Source of the DNA: Marinifilaceae bacterium
GTDB lineage: Bacteria > Bacteroidota > Bacteroidia > Bacteroidales > Marinifilaceae
Length of the DNA stretch: 64,000 nucleotides
NCBI GenBank assembly: GCA_016936255.1
Contig: JAFGYE010000107.1
Span: 106,745-170,744 of the forward strand
Reading direction: 5' to 3'
Shown here: positions 26,377 through 37,480 of the stretch, piece after piece
Position numbering within the stretch: position 1 is the stretch's first letter
How the letters are laid out: each line of letters opens with the position of its first letter
Program-made: the position numbers and the translations under genes
Notes under the pieces: generated by a model
The model's database searches: none
What the model saw: only the letters and a program-made list of their open reading frames with translations
Told to the model about the DNA's origin: nothing

Positions 26377-27630
26377 ATGGATTGTTTAGTGAAAAATCGT
26401 TTATTCTTTTTTCTAATTGCTCAACTATTCCTTGGCTCATTCACTGTTGCAGGTCAAACATACCCATGTTATTTATACGGCAGTATTACCACTGTTGATG
26501 GTGATGTTTATAAGGGCGCCATTCGTTGGGATGATGAAGAAGTGTTTTTGACTGATGTGTTTAATGCAGAGAAAGAAGAAAATCCTTACCTAAAATACCT
26601 TCCGGAATCCAAGGGAAAAAATAATCAGGAGAGATACAATAGAAAGAGAACCTGGGATCGCTTCGAAGTCACAATTAATGATGAAAGGAGAGATTTTACC
26701 AGTATTTACGATCGAAAATTTGAATGCCGGTTTGGCGATATAAAATCAATCTCTGTAACAGGCAGTGAATCGGTAAGTTTAGAACTTAAAGATGGAAAGT
26801 ATATTAATTTAAGTGGCGGTTCAAATGATGTAGGAACCAAAGTTTGGATTATTGATCAGGAATTAGGTTTGTTGAAAATTGATTGGGATCGCATTGATAT
26901 TGTCAATTTTGAAACAACACCTGCTGATGGAGTGGAGACTTTTGGAGAGCCAATTTATGGAAAGATTACAACAACAAAAGGAGAGTTTACCGGTTTTATT
27001 CAATGGGACCATGATGAGCGTTTGGCAGGAGATAAATTGGATGGACGAGGTCGGGATGGAGATGTATCCATTTCTTTTGATAAAATTAAATTAATTGAAA
27101 AAACAGAAAATGGAAGCCTCATTACTTTAAATTCCGAACGACAGTTTGAATTGACCGGTGAGAATGATGTTAATAAATACAACAGAGGAATTATTGTTAG
27201 TATTCCACATGTTGGACGGGTCGATTTTCCCTGGAGTCACTTTCTTTCTTTAGAGATCCTTCCTTTTCCCAAAAATAAAGATTGTTTGTCTGAATTTAGG
27301 GTATCCGAAAGGTTGTTCGGTACATTGGTTACAAAGGATGGTAAATCGTATAAGGGAGTAATTGTTTACGATTTAGATGAGGCAATGGATTCGGAGATTT
27401 TAAATGGTTTAAATGATAAATTGGAATTTACAATTCCTTTCAGAAATATTGGAAGTATTAAACCAATGGCATACAACTATTGTCTTGTTGAACTAAAAAA
27501 TGGGATGAAGCTGTATCTTGGCGACCAAACCGATGTTTCCAATAAAAATGCCGGCGTAATAATTTTTGTAAAAGAAGATGAATACAAAAACTTTAAATGG
27601 GAAGATATTGAGCGGATTGATTTTATTTGA
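26377..27630 (+). CDS. Secreted protein with three internal repeats, function unknown
   Basis: 417 residues from the ATG at 26377, chosen because a signal peptide (KNRLFFFLIAQLFLGSFTVAGQ) follows it directly; the open frame extends 57 bases further upstream. Three repeats of about 110-130 residues start with YGSITTVDGDVYKGAIRWDD, YGKITTTKGEFTGFIQWDHD and FGTLVTKDGKSYKGVIVYDL, each followed by a SI..I..I-type strand segment and a V.F.W/F.W tail. The repeats look all-beta. No catalytic motif is seen. It is exported, probably periplasmic or surface exposed, and lies between the 22-bp repeat array and the giant adhesin. I do not recognise a named family. Confidence 0.75.
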   Translation: MDCLVKNRLFFFLIAQLFLGSFTVAGQTYPCYLYGSITTVDGDVYKGAIRWDDEEVFLTDVFNAEKEENPYLKYLPESKGKNNQERYNRKRTWDRFEVTINDERRDFTSIYDRKFECRFGDIKSISVTGSESVSLELKDGKYINLSGGSNDVGTKVWIIDQELGLLKIDWDRIDIVNFETTPADGVETFGEPIYGKITTTKGEFTGFIQWDHDERLAGDKLDGRGRDGDVSISFDKIKLIEKTENGSLITLNSERQFELTGENDVNKYNRGIIVSIPHVGRVDFPWSHFLSLEILPFPKNKDCLSEFRVSERLFGTLVTKDGKSYKGVIVYDLDEAMDSEILNGLNDKLEFTIPFRNIGSIKPMAYNYCLVELKNGMKLYLGDQTDVSNKNAGVIIFVKEDEYKNFKWEDIERIDFI

Positions 27631-27655
27631 AAATTATCATATTTAAATTGAATGT

Positions 27656-27691
27656 CCCATTTTTATTTTTTTAAGATGGGCTTTTTTTTTT
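27656..27691 (+). terminator. Terminator after the triple-repeat secreted protein
   Basis: CCCAT at 27656-27660 and ATGGG at 27676-27680 form a short stem followed by a run of ten T. The loop is long and the stem is short, so the call is moderate. The rest of the 314-base gap to the adhesin gene shows no clear promoter or reading frame. Confidence 0.55.
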
Positions 27692-27944
27692 GTAATCGAC
27701 TGATATGTTTATGCTTGTTAGCGTTTAAATTTATTTAAATAAAACTCTCACACATATAATGTGTTAAAACGGAATTTTTGGCTAAAAGAAATATTCTGGG
27801 GTAATAAATAATATGTTGAAATTTTTCGCCAAATTTGAAACTTATTTATTTTTCTCTCGTCAAAGCAAAAGATTCTTTAATGCGAAGAATACATGTTTCT
27901 GCCTAATTTAATTAGGACGATGATTTATAGGAAAACCGGTTGTT

Positions 27945-30900
27945 ATGAAAAGAAATGGAACAAGTCTACTACTAATACTATTTTTACAATTAATATATTT
28001 ATCTGCAGAAGCAAGTGATTTCTACTGGATTGGTGGTTCGGGTAATTTCAATGATATTCAGCATTGGAGCGATCAGCCAGGCGGGAAAATAAACCCAGGA
28101 GCTCTTTTGCCTGATAAAGATGATAATGTGTATTTTGATGAATTTTCTTTTCCTGATCCGGGAGCAGAAGTGGTAATCACTAGTGTTGCACGTTGTTTGA
28201 ATATGTATTGGGGCAATGTACAAAACATGCCTGCTCTTAAAACGGATAATAATATTGCACATTATTTGGTCATCTATGGAGGAGTGAAATTTACCACTCA
28301 GATGATTATTGACCTTGATCGTCCTTTGTATTTTAGAGCAAATACTCCTGGTAATATTATTGATTTTGGAGGAAATTCATTCAATGGGGATTTCTATTTT
28401 GACAACAACGGAGGCTGGAGAATTACCAGTGAAATGAACCTGCTTGATAATACGGTCTATTTTAATCAGGGTTCTTTAAGTATTGAAGCAGAATTAACCT
28501 GCGGAAGTTTTGTTTCCGAGAACCCGGTATCCAGAGAGCTCTATTTTAATTCTTCAATCATTAATCTTAATAAAAGCGGAGCATCTGTTTTGTCTGTTCA
28601 AACAGATAATCTGAGTCTGTATCCGGGCGACTCAAAAATAATTGTTAGTTCAGCAAATTCAACCATTGAAACAATTGGGACTAAACGTGTCGATTTTTTT
28701 GACATTTTATTCAAAGGAGATAATGGAGCAATAGAAAGTAATGTTATTCTTACTTCATTTAATAATGTAGATTTTGAGTTGAATGGAAGTTTAAAAGGAG
28801 AAAATGATTTTCAGAATTTAACTTTTACTGAAGGATACAATTATTTTATATCAAGTGGAACCCAAAACATAAAAACGAAGTTTGAAGCTCTGGGGGAATG
28901 TTATGCTTACATTTCAATTACAGGAGATGTTCTTGGTGGAAATATTTCGGCAGAATTGGTTAATTTGGATTATCTGAAAGTGCAAAATATTAATGCATTG
29001 GGTAATGCGGTTCCATTTCTGGCAAATAATTCATATAACTTAGGTGGAAATAATTCGGATTGGACTTTTGCGGCACCATCTTCTGCAGATTATATGTGGA
29101 CTGGTGGGGCAGGCGATGGAATGTGGGGAACACCAGGGAACTGGGATTCGGGTTGTGTGCCATCCAGAAATAATAGTGTAATAATACCAGCCACCTTTGT
29201 AGTAAATATTGATATTCCAGCAGAATGTAAAAGCCTTACCATTGATGATAATGCGACTTTAGAAGGATCAAATAATTTAGCAATTTTTGGATCCCTGGCA
29301 GCAGGAAACTGTACCTGGGTTTTTGATGGAGAAACACAGTTTGATGGAGGTAACACAACAAACACAATAACAATAAATTCGGTTCTTACAGGATCTGTAT
29401 CTTTTGTTGGTGATGGAGAATGGACTCTTAATACAGACATTACTGTTGCAAATAATCTGGAGCTGTTTAAAGGTAAATTGCATGTTAATGGAAATCGATT
29501 AACTGTAGGACAATTCGTTTCTACAAGTACTTACAACAGGGAATTGGATCTGTTTAATTCAAATGTGGATATTACCGATGGTGTTTCACGTTCTTGGAAT
29601 ATTTCGGGCAGCAATTTTACACTTACCAGTAACAACTCTGAAATTCGATTCCTATCGGACGGAGCAGAACTCTACAATAATTCTTCCGATTTTATTATTT
29701 ATGGGAGAGTAGTTTTTAATTTTCCTGATGGTCAGACATTTTTAACGAATGAAGGATTTGAGCCGACTTTTGAGTCTCTTGAGTTTAAAGGGAATGCTAA
29801 ATTATTTGGTAATCATCAGTTTGATCAATTAATTTTTACCAAGGGTAAGTCTTATCTTTTTAATGTTGGCAGTAAACAGAAAATTACAAAAGCGGATGGT
29901 TTGATTGCTCACGGTACATGTTCCGAATACATTTCTTTTAAAGGAGAAAATGGCATTGCATATTTTGATTGTGACGTGTCGTCATCTGATCTTTTTCGGT
30001 TAAGAATCGAGGATGTGAATGTTATTGGAGGAATTGGTTCGCTAACAGCCAATGAATCGATTGGTATTTCAGGCTACGATGGATGGGTTTTCCCAAATGA
30101 TTTAACAGGAACTACGGTTTATTGGACTGGAAGTGTAAATAGTGACTGGTTTACTGCAGGCAACTGGCAAGGTGGTTGTTTACCTAACCGAAAAGATGTG
30201 GTTATTTTCGAAGATGCAAAAGTCTTGAATAGCTATGAAGTAAATATATCTAAAAAAGGGAGTTCAGCGGAGTGTTTGGACATGATTTGGACGAATGCCA
30301 ATTTAATGAGCTTCACGGGAGATCAGCCAATATGTATTTTTGGAAGTCTCGATTTATCAGGAATGGTTAATGCCAACTATTCCTATTCAGGCGATTTTTA
30401 TTTTAAATCTGAGAATTCTTCCAATATTGATGCGGGTGCAGCAGAATTACTCAGCGATCTCGTTTTTGAAGGAACTAAACAAGATGATGATTCCTGGCTT
30501 GCAGGAAGCTGGATTTTGAATAGCGGATTAAAGACATCAGGTACAATTCTTTTAAAGAATGGAGATCTGATTTCTAATAGTCAGGATATTGAGGCCAAAG
30601 GTTTTGTTTCTAATTTTGGTGTGGCCAATACAAGATCATTAACATTAGGATCTTCGACATTTAAATTGGAACAATTTGAAATTTCTCCTGACGGATTTAA
30701 TTTTGATGCCGGTACTTCGGAGATAATATTTACTACAGGAGGCGATTTAATTGTTTCAACAGGAGCTGTGCCGGTTGCATTCTATAATGTTACTTTCGAT
30801 GATGCTGATGGAAATGCCTACATAGATACTTATTCAGATGATATTTCGTTTAATAATATAGTGCTGAATGGAAATACTTATTTTAGAAAAAAGAATGTTT

Positions 30901-33900
30901 CTGAAATAAGTTTTGTTTCTGAAAGTATTCAATTGGCTGTTGGGAAAACTTATGTATTTGAAAGCAGTCAGACCTTTGTGTTCGGTAATGTAATTGCTAA
31001 CGGAGCCTGCGAAGGAACAATTGATATAACAGGTTCGCGTGCCGATCCTGCAATTTTTAAAGCGAAGACAGGTGTAACTAATATAACAGTAAATTCAGTT
31101 AATATTTTAAATGTCAATGCTGATCCGGTAGATACATTTGTTGCAAAAGCATCTATAAACTTGGGTGGCGCTGACGGTTGGAAATTTGAAAATGAACCAG
31201 CAGGAACCAATTTGTATTGGGTTGGCGGAACAGGAAATTGGGATGATCCAAATCATTGGTCGACGGTTTCCGGTATTAAATCGGGAGGTTGTGTGCCAAC
31301 AGCAAAAGATAATGTGTTTTTTGATGACGGCTCATTTTCCGATACAGAGCAAACAGTATATACAGGAGCCAGTGATATTCGTTGCCGAACAATGGATTGG
31401 ACTGGATCTGAAGCTGCGAGACCGAATTTTGAAATGGGTGCAACCGATATTTCAGGTGTTTATATTTATGGGTCTCTTATTTTTAATTCGGCTGTAGATA
31501 TTAATCTATCCGCAGTGGTTAATTTTTACTTTAGAGCAACCGAACTTCAGGAGATAAATACATTTGGATATGTGTTTCCAAATATTGTTGAGTTTGATGG
31601 TAATGGCGGAGAGTGGAAATTAAGGGACGATATGCTCATGGAAGGTGATTGTTTCATCCGTTACGGTAAATTAATAACCGATGGCTTCGATTTGGAATGC
31701 AAGAGTATCACATCTACAGATCCAACTGAGGGAGTTAATTCGAGGGGGTTAGATATTCAGAATTCCAGTGTAACCATTACCGGAAAGGAAGATGTATTGG
31801 GACGCTCGATTTATTTTAACCTTGCCGATGCATATTTGGATTTAGGATTTGAATTTTTATCTGCGAACAGTACAATTACATTTACAGATAATGCTGAAGT
31901 ATTTATCGCAGGAGCCACAACACACAATATCTCATTTGAAAAATTAATATTTGAGAAGGATGGAGAATTGGATTCAGGCTTTTCTGGTATTACTCCTTAT
32001 GTGAGTTATCTGCAGTTTAAAGAAAATGGTGCCGTAAATGGAAAAAATAAATTTGGAACAGTTGAATTGACTCGGGGCTTTGAATTCGAGTTTCAGAATG
32101 GCAAAACTTATGAAATGGATTACCTTCTTGCTGAAGGAAGTTGTTTTGCGCCAATCTCGCTGCATTCTACAAAAGATACTAAAGAAACTACAATCCTGGC
32201 GGCGAATAATGTTACAGGTAATTTTCTTGAACTGAAAGACATTAATGGCGATGGCTCAAAAGGAGCAGCTTATACTGCTGCAAATTCATTTGATTTAGGG
32301 AATGTTACAGGCTGGATAACTGATGGGGCAATTGCTCCGATTGCTCTGTACTGGGTTGGAAAGGGAACCGACGACAGCTGGAACAATCACGAGAACTGGA
32401 GTCGCACCCAGGATGGGAGCGAAGAAGGTTGTGTTCCTACCTTAAACGATGATGTTTTCTTTACTGCGAATTCATTTTTAGGAAGCAAATTTGTAGAGCT
32501 AAGCGCTGCCGGAAAATGCCACAGCATGACCTGGAACGATGATGTAGATCCTGGTGCAAGCTTTACTGTTGACGCGACTCTTCAAATTGGTGGATTCATG
32601 GATTTAACAGAGACGATGTCATTGAGTATGCGGGGTGTTTTTGACTTTGTTGGAGATGGATTGGCAGGTGATAAATTTGTTGATTTTGCCAATAAATCGA
32701 TGAATGGTGATGTAATATTCAATGGTGATGCACAATCGTGGGTTTGGAATTCAAGTTTAATAACTTCCGGTGATTTGTATTTGGAGAGTGGTTCTGTTAC
32801 TACAAATGGTAATGATTTTACTGTTGGGAGATTTAGTTCGTTGTCTTTGGGGAACCCTGATGCAATACGCAGGTTTGATATGAGCGGTTCCTTAGTGATT
32901 GTTACTTCCGATCAACCAACAGGCTGGAACCAGAAGATGAATACTACCGGAGGATTGAATTTTATTGCTAAGGATACTAAAATTACATTTGCCAATGGAG
33001 GTGGAATTTATTGTGAAACTGATACTGACGTAACCTTTGGTTTCGTTGATTTCATGAATAATGGAATTATAAAAATATTAGGTTTAGGAAAAGGATATTT
33101 TGGTTCTGTGACTTTCTTCGAACAGGGACAAGTTTATGGAAACAATACTTTTACCAATTTGGAATTCACGCTTGGATACGAAAACAATATCATTGAATCC
33201 GGAAAAACAATTACGGTAATCAATGATTTAAAAATGGAAGGCGTTCGTTGTTCTTACGCTTTCCTAAAAGCTAGTACTCCTGGAGTTAAGGCGTTTATAT
33301 ACAAACCATCAGGACTATTTGGTAAAATTTACAATGCTGCCTTAACGGATATTGCCGGCTCTTCAGGAACTGGTGGGGATCATCCTGTAAATTATCATTT
33401 TGATCAAGATAATACAACAGGTTTTGTATTGGTGCCGAGTACTCCCGGAGGAGACGAAGATCCTCCTTCTTTTGAAGGTAGTTTTGATCAGCCTCGTGAA
33501 GAGTGGTGTAGTGATATTGCCGTTTTGGATCATGTAAAAGGGTTTCCGATTAACAACAATACAACATTCCAGTGGTATTACAGTGCAGATGGTGTTGTTC
33601 CATATACTGAATTATTTGGAGAAACAGATGCTGTGATTGAAGTTGCTGTTTCAGGATTTTATAAAGTTGAAGTGATTTATGGTTATAATACTGTAGCGAA
33701 AGATGGCTCTTTGTGTAAAATTGAATCTGTAATTGAGGTTCAATTAGGAACCAAATCAAATGTTTCTTTGGAAATTACAGCCAACAATGTAAAGTGTTTT
33801 GGGCAGGGAAATGGACGAGTTGTTGCCAAGGTGGCAAATATTCAGTACCCGGAATATAAATTTTTCTGGAAAGATGAGGCAGGAAATGATTTTACTTCAG

Positions 33901-36900
33901 AAACGTCAGTATATAAACCTGATTGGGAAAGTACAGCTCTAAACTTAGCACCTGGGAAGTACAATATTACCGTTGCCGATGGCAAAAACTGTGAGTTTGA
34001 TACCATCGTAAATATATTTGATGCTTACGAATTGTTAATCGATAGTATCAATAAAAAGGATCTGACTTGTTTTACCATTCCAGAAGGTGAGATTTTGGTT
34101 GCAGCATCCGGTGGTACCGGAAACCTATCTTACTTTCTTGATAATGCAGTTCAGGCAAGTGAAAATATTACAGGACTCTATTCCGGAAACTACCAAGTTC
34201 ATGTTTCAGATGCAAACTTGTGTTTGACTCCTGATGAAGATGTTACTCTAAACTCAAATCCAGAGATTGTAATGGATCTGAATGGAACAGATTTACTTTG
34301 TTACAATGATAACAATGGACAATTTAATCCTATTGTTACAGGTGGTGTTACCGATTATACTTACGCTTGGACTGGTCCGGCCGGATACACGGCAACAACA
34401 GCTAATGTTTCAGGTTTAGCAGGAGGTACTTATGAATTGACTGTTACTGATGCAGTTAATTGTCCTTCGGTTTTGAGTCAGGAATTAATTGAGCCACAGG
34501 AATTAATTACGAACGAATTAACAATCGAGGCTGCAAATTGTAATGGAGAAAGCTCAGGTGAGATTTTTGTTGAAGCGGCTCAGGGGACTCCAAACTATCA
34601 ATATTATTTAGATGGAGTTGAAAGTGCAACTGGTATTTTTTCTATGCTGGCACCAAAAGATTATGCTCTTCGAATTGTTGATGCAAATTCGTGTGTGTTT
34701 GAACAAAATGTTACAGTTGTTGAGCCTGGAAAAATAGGATTCTTAGTTGAAGATATTGTACTGCCAACATGTAACAATATCAATAATGGTATTATTAGAA
34801 TCACACCTTATGGTGGTAATAGTGGTTACACATATAGTTGGTCAGGACCCAGCGATTACCGGTCATATTCTCAAAATATTGAAAATGTAGTTGCCGGTGA
34901 TTATAGTTTACTAATTACGGATAAAAATAATTGCTCATCAGAAAATGGAGTTGATTTAAATTTAGGTTTAACAATTCAGTTGGGTTTAGTTGTAGAACAA
35001 CACATTAAAGTTGCAGGAACCAAAAACGGCATTCTTTCAATTGAAACTTTGGAAGGTACAATTCCTTATTCTTTTACCGTAACAGGACCTGATGGATATT
35101 CATCCGTTAGTCCTGATAATTACGATGACAACAGTTTCTTGATTGAGAATTTAGCAGGTGGTGTTTACACGGTGATTGCAACAGATGCTTCCGGATGTTC
35201 AACAGTGCAAAAATCGATAATAATTGAAGAACCAGGAATGGTATTCACTTATATAGAGGAAAGAAAGGCTGTTGGTTGTGCTGGAAGTCCTGTGGGAGAA
35301 TTAAAAGCACATGTCAAAGGTGGTGATGGAACATTTACTTATGCTTGGTCTGGTCCTGCCGGATACAGTGGAACAGGAGAAACAATTTCAGGATTAGCAG
35401 CAGGTATTTATACAGTTACAGCAACATCGGCCGGGCAATCGGCAACCAACACTTATGAATTATTAGCTCCGGATCCATTGATAGCCAGTGTGGCAAATGT
35501 TAAAAATGTAAGTTGTAACAATGCTGCTGATGGCGAGATTGAGCTCGATGTTAATTTTGGTTCGGCAGATTATACAATTGCGTGGACAAAAGGAACTGGA
35601 TTTTTATCGTCAGCAAAACATATTTTAGATCTGGAGCCTGGCACATATGATTATGCCATAACTTCAGAATATGGATGTCCTCCTGTTTTAGGAAGTCAGG
35701 CAATCACAGAACCAGCTTCTCTTGCATTGACTGTTACTCCGATTAATATTTCTGCAGCAGGTCTGCGTGATGGAGAGATTTCGGCAACAGTTACCGGAGG
35801 AACCCCTCCTTATATTTTCCTGATATCAGGACCAAATGGATATTCTTATGCTGAATCAGCAAATGTTAGTAGGAATATTTCGGTGAGTGGTTTGGAAATG
35901 GGCGTTTATGATGTTGTTGTATTAGATGCAAATGAGTGTAGAATCGAAGATTCAAAAAAGGTTCACGAACCTGATAAATTACTGCTGTTTGTAACTTCAA
36001 CTACTGATGTTACTTGTCCTGGAGGAACAGATGGAGCAGTTGCCGTGGATGTTTTAGGTGAAAGCGATCCTGCAAATTTAACTTATTCATGGACAGGAGA
36101 TAACTATTTTAGAAGTACAGACAAAGATGTTACCGGTTTAAAAGCTGGTAAATATACTGTTACAGTATATGATTCGGTTGGCGATCCCGGCTATGAAAGT
36201 CAGAGTTTGCAGGTTGTGGTTAATGAACCAGACAAGCTTGTTGCTGAATTCTGGAAGAAAGATATTTCTTGTTTTGAAAGGACTGATGGATATATTAATA
36301 TACATCCGAAAGGTGGAACTCCGGGCTACACATACTTGTGGGGAGGATCGGGAATTAGTCCAACAAACGAGGATCAACAGGGACTTTCAGAAGGAACATA
36401 TACAGTTCAGATTACAGATGGGAATGGTTGTAAATCTGAAATAACTCCTATTGAGATTGTAGAACCAAAGCAGGTTTTTGTTACAGTTTCAGATTTCTAC
36501 GAACCAACATGCTATGGTTTGGAAGATGGCTGGATTAAATTGGATATTTCAGAAGGAACCGGACCATATTTGGTTAATTGGGATAATTATGGTAGTATCA
36601 CTAAGGATATTTTTGATGTTGAATCCGGAGATTATTCGTATGTAGTTGTTGATAATAATGGATGTGAAATTTCGGGATCTAAATTATTGAACCAGCCGGA
36701 TACATTGATTGCGGAAATTAATAACTATCAGGATGTTCTGTGTTATGGAAAAAGTTCTGGAAGTGCAACAGTTGATATAACAGGGGGAACGCCAAACTAT
36801 AAAATTGAATGGTCGGATGGTCAGGAAACAGATGTTGCTTCAGATTTAGTTATTGGTACATATGATGTTAAGGTTGTTGATGATCATGGTTGTTCAGATG

Positions 36901-37448
36901 TTGCCAGTGTGGAGCTCGTTCAGCCAGAGGCTTTGAAATTGAAAGCCGAAGCCAGTCGCCCAACAACAGTGGATGCCAATGATGGTTCCATTCGAATTGA
37001 TGTTACGGGAGGGGTTCTTGATTATACTATTAATTGGTCTGATCTGGATTTAAATCCATACTATGGAATTAGTATTGAGGATTTGGGAAGAGGAACTTAT
37101 ACTGTAAGTGTAATTGATAAAAATAATTGCCAGTTAGATTCAACAATCGTACTGGAATATCTATATGAAAACAGAATAACAATACCAAAAGCATTTACGC
37201 CGAATAATGACAGCTATAATGATTATTGGGATATTGATAGAATCGAGTTTGTACAAAACCTTAAGATTGTAATTTACGATCGATGGGGTAAAGCAGTTTA
37301 TAAGTTTAGTGGAACTGGTAATCAGTATCGCGGTACCCCTTGGACAGGTGCCGATGGAAATACTAATCTACCAATAGGTTCTTACTATTATGCTGTGGAA
37401 CTTGATGATGAAAAGCCAATACTGGGAACTGTAACAATTCTCCGTTAA
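27945..37448 (+). CDS. Giant SprB-like surface adhesin with type B (gliding-motility-associated) C-terminal domain
   Basis: 3167 residues. A signal peptide (LLLILFLQLIYLSAEA) starts it. The first half holds five modules, each opening with a W-rich signature such as YWIGGSGNFNDIQHWS, YMWTGGAGDGMWGTPGNW or YWVGGTGNWDDPNHWS, at about residues 25, 382, 724, 1089 and 1467; each is followed by about 340-380 residues of beta-rich, probably beta-helical sequence. A PKD/Ig-like segment lies near 1850-1935. From ~1940 to ~3070 there are about 14 SprB-type repeats of the pattern C-x(4-8)-G-x-I...GGTPxYTYxWSG. The C-terminus (IPKAFTPNNDSYNDYW ... VIYDRWGKAVYKF) is the CHU_C / type B sorting domain of T9SS cargo. 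The adjacent SprF-like gene is the usual partner for type B export. Confidence 0.9.
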   Translation: MKRNGTSLLLILFLQLIYLSAEASDFYWIGGSGNFNDIQHWSDQPGGKINPGALLPDKDDNVYFDEFSFPDPGAEVVITSVARCLNMYWGNVQNMPALKTDNNIAHYLVIYGGVKFTTQMIIDLDRPLYFRANTPGNIIDFGGNSFNGDFYFDNNGGWRITSEMNLLDNTVYFNQGSLSIEAELTCGSFVSENPVSRELYFNSSIINLNKSGASVLSVQTDNLSLYPGDSKIIVSSANSTIETIGTKRVDFFDILFKGDNGAIESNVILTSFNNVDFELNGSLKGENDFQNLTFTEGYNYFISSGTQNIKTKFEALGECYAYISITGDVLGGNISAELVNLDYLKVQNINALGNAVPFLANNSYNLGGNNSDWTFAAPSSADYMWTGGAGDGMWGTPGNWDSGCVPSRNNSVIIPATFVVNIDIPAECKSLTIDDNATLEGSNNLAIFGSLAAGNCTWVFDGETQFDGGNTTNTITINSVLTGSVSFVGDGEWTLNTDITVANNLELFKGKLHVNGNRLTVGQFVSTSTYNRELDLFNSNVDITDGVSRSWNISGSNFTLTSNNSEIRFLSDGAELYNNSSDFIIYGRVVFNFPDGQTFLTNEGFEPTFESLEFKGNAKLFGNHQFDQLIFTKGKSYLFNVGSKQKITKADGLIAHGTCSEYISFKGENGIAYFDCDVSSSDLFRLRIEDVNVIGGIGSLTANESIGISGYDGWVFPNDLTGTTVYWTGSVNSDWFTAGNWQGGCLPNRKDVVIFEDAKVLNSYEVNISKKGSSAECLDMIWTNANLMSFTGDQPICIFGSLDLSGMVNANYSYSGDFYFKSENSSNIDAGAAELLSDLVFEGTKQDDDSWLAGSWILNSGLKTSGTILLKNGDLISNSQDIEAKGFVSNFGVANTRSLTLGSSTFKLEQFEISPDGFNFDAGTSEIIFTTGGDLIVSTGAVPVAFYNVTFDDADGNAYIDTYSDDISFNNIVLNGNTYFRKKNVSEISFVSESIQLAVGKTYVFESSQTFVFGNVIANGACEGTIDITGSRADPAIFKAKTGVTNITVNSVNILNVNADPVDTFVAKASINLGGADGWKFENEPAGTNLYWVGGTGNWDDPNHWSTVSGIKSGGCVPTAKDNVFFDDGSFSDTEQTVYTGASDIRCRTMDWTGSEAARPNFEMGATDISGVYIYGSLIFNSAVDINLSAVVNFYFRATELQEINTFGYVFPNIVEFDGNGGEWKLRDDMLMEGDCFIRYGKLITDGFDLECKSITSTDPTEGVNSRGLDIQNSSVTITGKEDVLGRSIYFNLADAYLDLGFEFLSANSTITFTDNAEVFIAGATTHNISFEKLIFEKDGELDSGFSGITPYVSYLQFKENGAVNGKNKFGTVELTRGFEFEFQNGKTYEMDYLLAEGSCFAPISLHSTKDTKETTILAANNVTGNFLELKDINGDGSKGAAYTAANSFDLGNVTGWITDGAIAPIALYWVGKGTDDSWNNHENWSRTQDGSEEGCVPTLNDDVFFTANSFLGSKFVELSAAGKCHSMTWNDDVDPGASFTVDATLQIGGFMDLTETMSLSMRGVFDFVGDGLAGDKFVDFANKSMNGDVIFNGDAQSWVWNSSLITSGDLYLESGSVTTNGNDFTVGRFSSLSLGNPDAIRRFDMSGSLVIVTSDQPTGWNQKMNTTGGLNFIAKDTKITFANGGGIYCETDTDVTFGFVDFMNNGIIKILGLGKGYFGSVTFFEQGQVYGNNTFTNLEFTLGYENNIIESGKTITVINDLKMEGVRCSYAFLKASTPGVKAFIYKPSGLFGKIYNAALTDIAGSSGTGGDHPVNYHFDQDNTTGFVLVPSTPGGDEDPPSFEGSFDQPREEWCSDIAVLDHVKGFPINNNTTFQWYYSADGVVPYTELFGETDAVIEVAVSGFYKVEVIYGYNTVAKDGSLCKIESVIEVQLGTKSNVSLEITANNVKCFGQGNGRVVAKVANIQYPEYKFFWKDEAGNDFTSETSVYKPDWESTALNLAPGKYNITVADGKNCEFDTIVNIFDAYELLIDSINKKDLTCFTIPEGEILVAASGGTGNLSYFLDNAVQASENITGLYSGNYQVHVSDANLCLTPDEDVTLNSNPEIVMDLNGTDLLCYNDNNGQFNPIVTGGVTDYTYAWTGPAGYTATTANVSGLAGGTYELTVTDAVNCPSVLSQELIEPQELITNELTIEAANCNGESSGEIFVEAAQGTPNYQYYLDGVESATGIFSMLAPKDYALRIVDANSCVFEQNVTVVEPGKIGFLVEDIVLPTCNNINNGIIRITPYGGNSGYTYSWSGPSDYRSYSQNIENVVAGDYSLLITDKNNCSSENGVDLNLGLTIQLGLVVEQHIKVAGTKNGILSIETLEGTIPYSFTVTGPDGYSSVSPDNYDDNSFLIENLAGGVYTVIATDASGCSTVQKSIIIEEPGMVFTYIEERKAVGCAGSPVGELKAHVKGGDGTFTYAWSGPAGYSGTGETISGLAAGIYTVTATSAGQSATNTYELLAPDPLIASVANVKNVSCNNAADGEIELDVNFGSADYTIAWTKGTGFLSSAKHILDLEPGTYDYAITSEYGCPPVLGSQAITEPASLALTVTPINISAAGLRDGEISATVTGGTPPYIFLISGPNGYSYAESANVSRNISVSGLEMGVYDVVVLDANECRIEDSKKVHEPDKLLLFVTSTTDVTCPGGTDGAVAVDVLGESDPANLTYSWTGDNYFRSTDKDVTGLKAGKYTVTVYDSVGDPGYESQSLQVVVNEPDKLVAEFWKKDISCFERTDGYINIHPKGGTPGYTYLWGGSGISPTNEDQQGLSEGTYTVQITDGNGCKSEITPIEIVEPKQVFVTVSDFYEPTCYGLEDGWIKLDISEGTGPYLVNWDNYGSITKDIFDVESGDYSYVVVDNNGCEISGSKLLNQPDTLIAEINNYQDVLCYGKSSGSATVDITGGTPNYKIEWSDGQETDVASDLVIGTYDVKVVDDHGCSDVASVELVQPEALKLKAEASRPTTVDANDGSIRIDVTGGVLDYTINWSDLDLNPYYGISIEDLGRGTYTVSVIDKNNCQLDSTIVLEYLYENRITIPKAFTPNNDSYNDYWDIDRIEFVQNLKIVIYDRWGKAVYKFSGTGNQYRGTPWTGADGNTNLPIGSYYYAVELDDEKPILGTVTILR

Positions 37449-37480
37449 ACGATAATATTAAACCTGACCCTTAGATTCTA

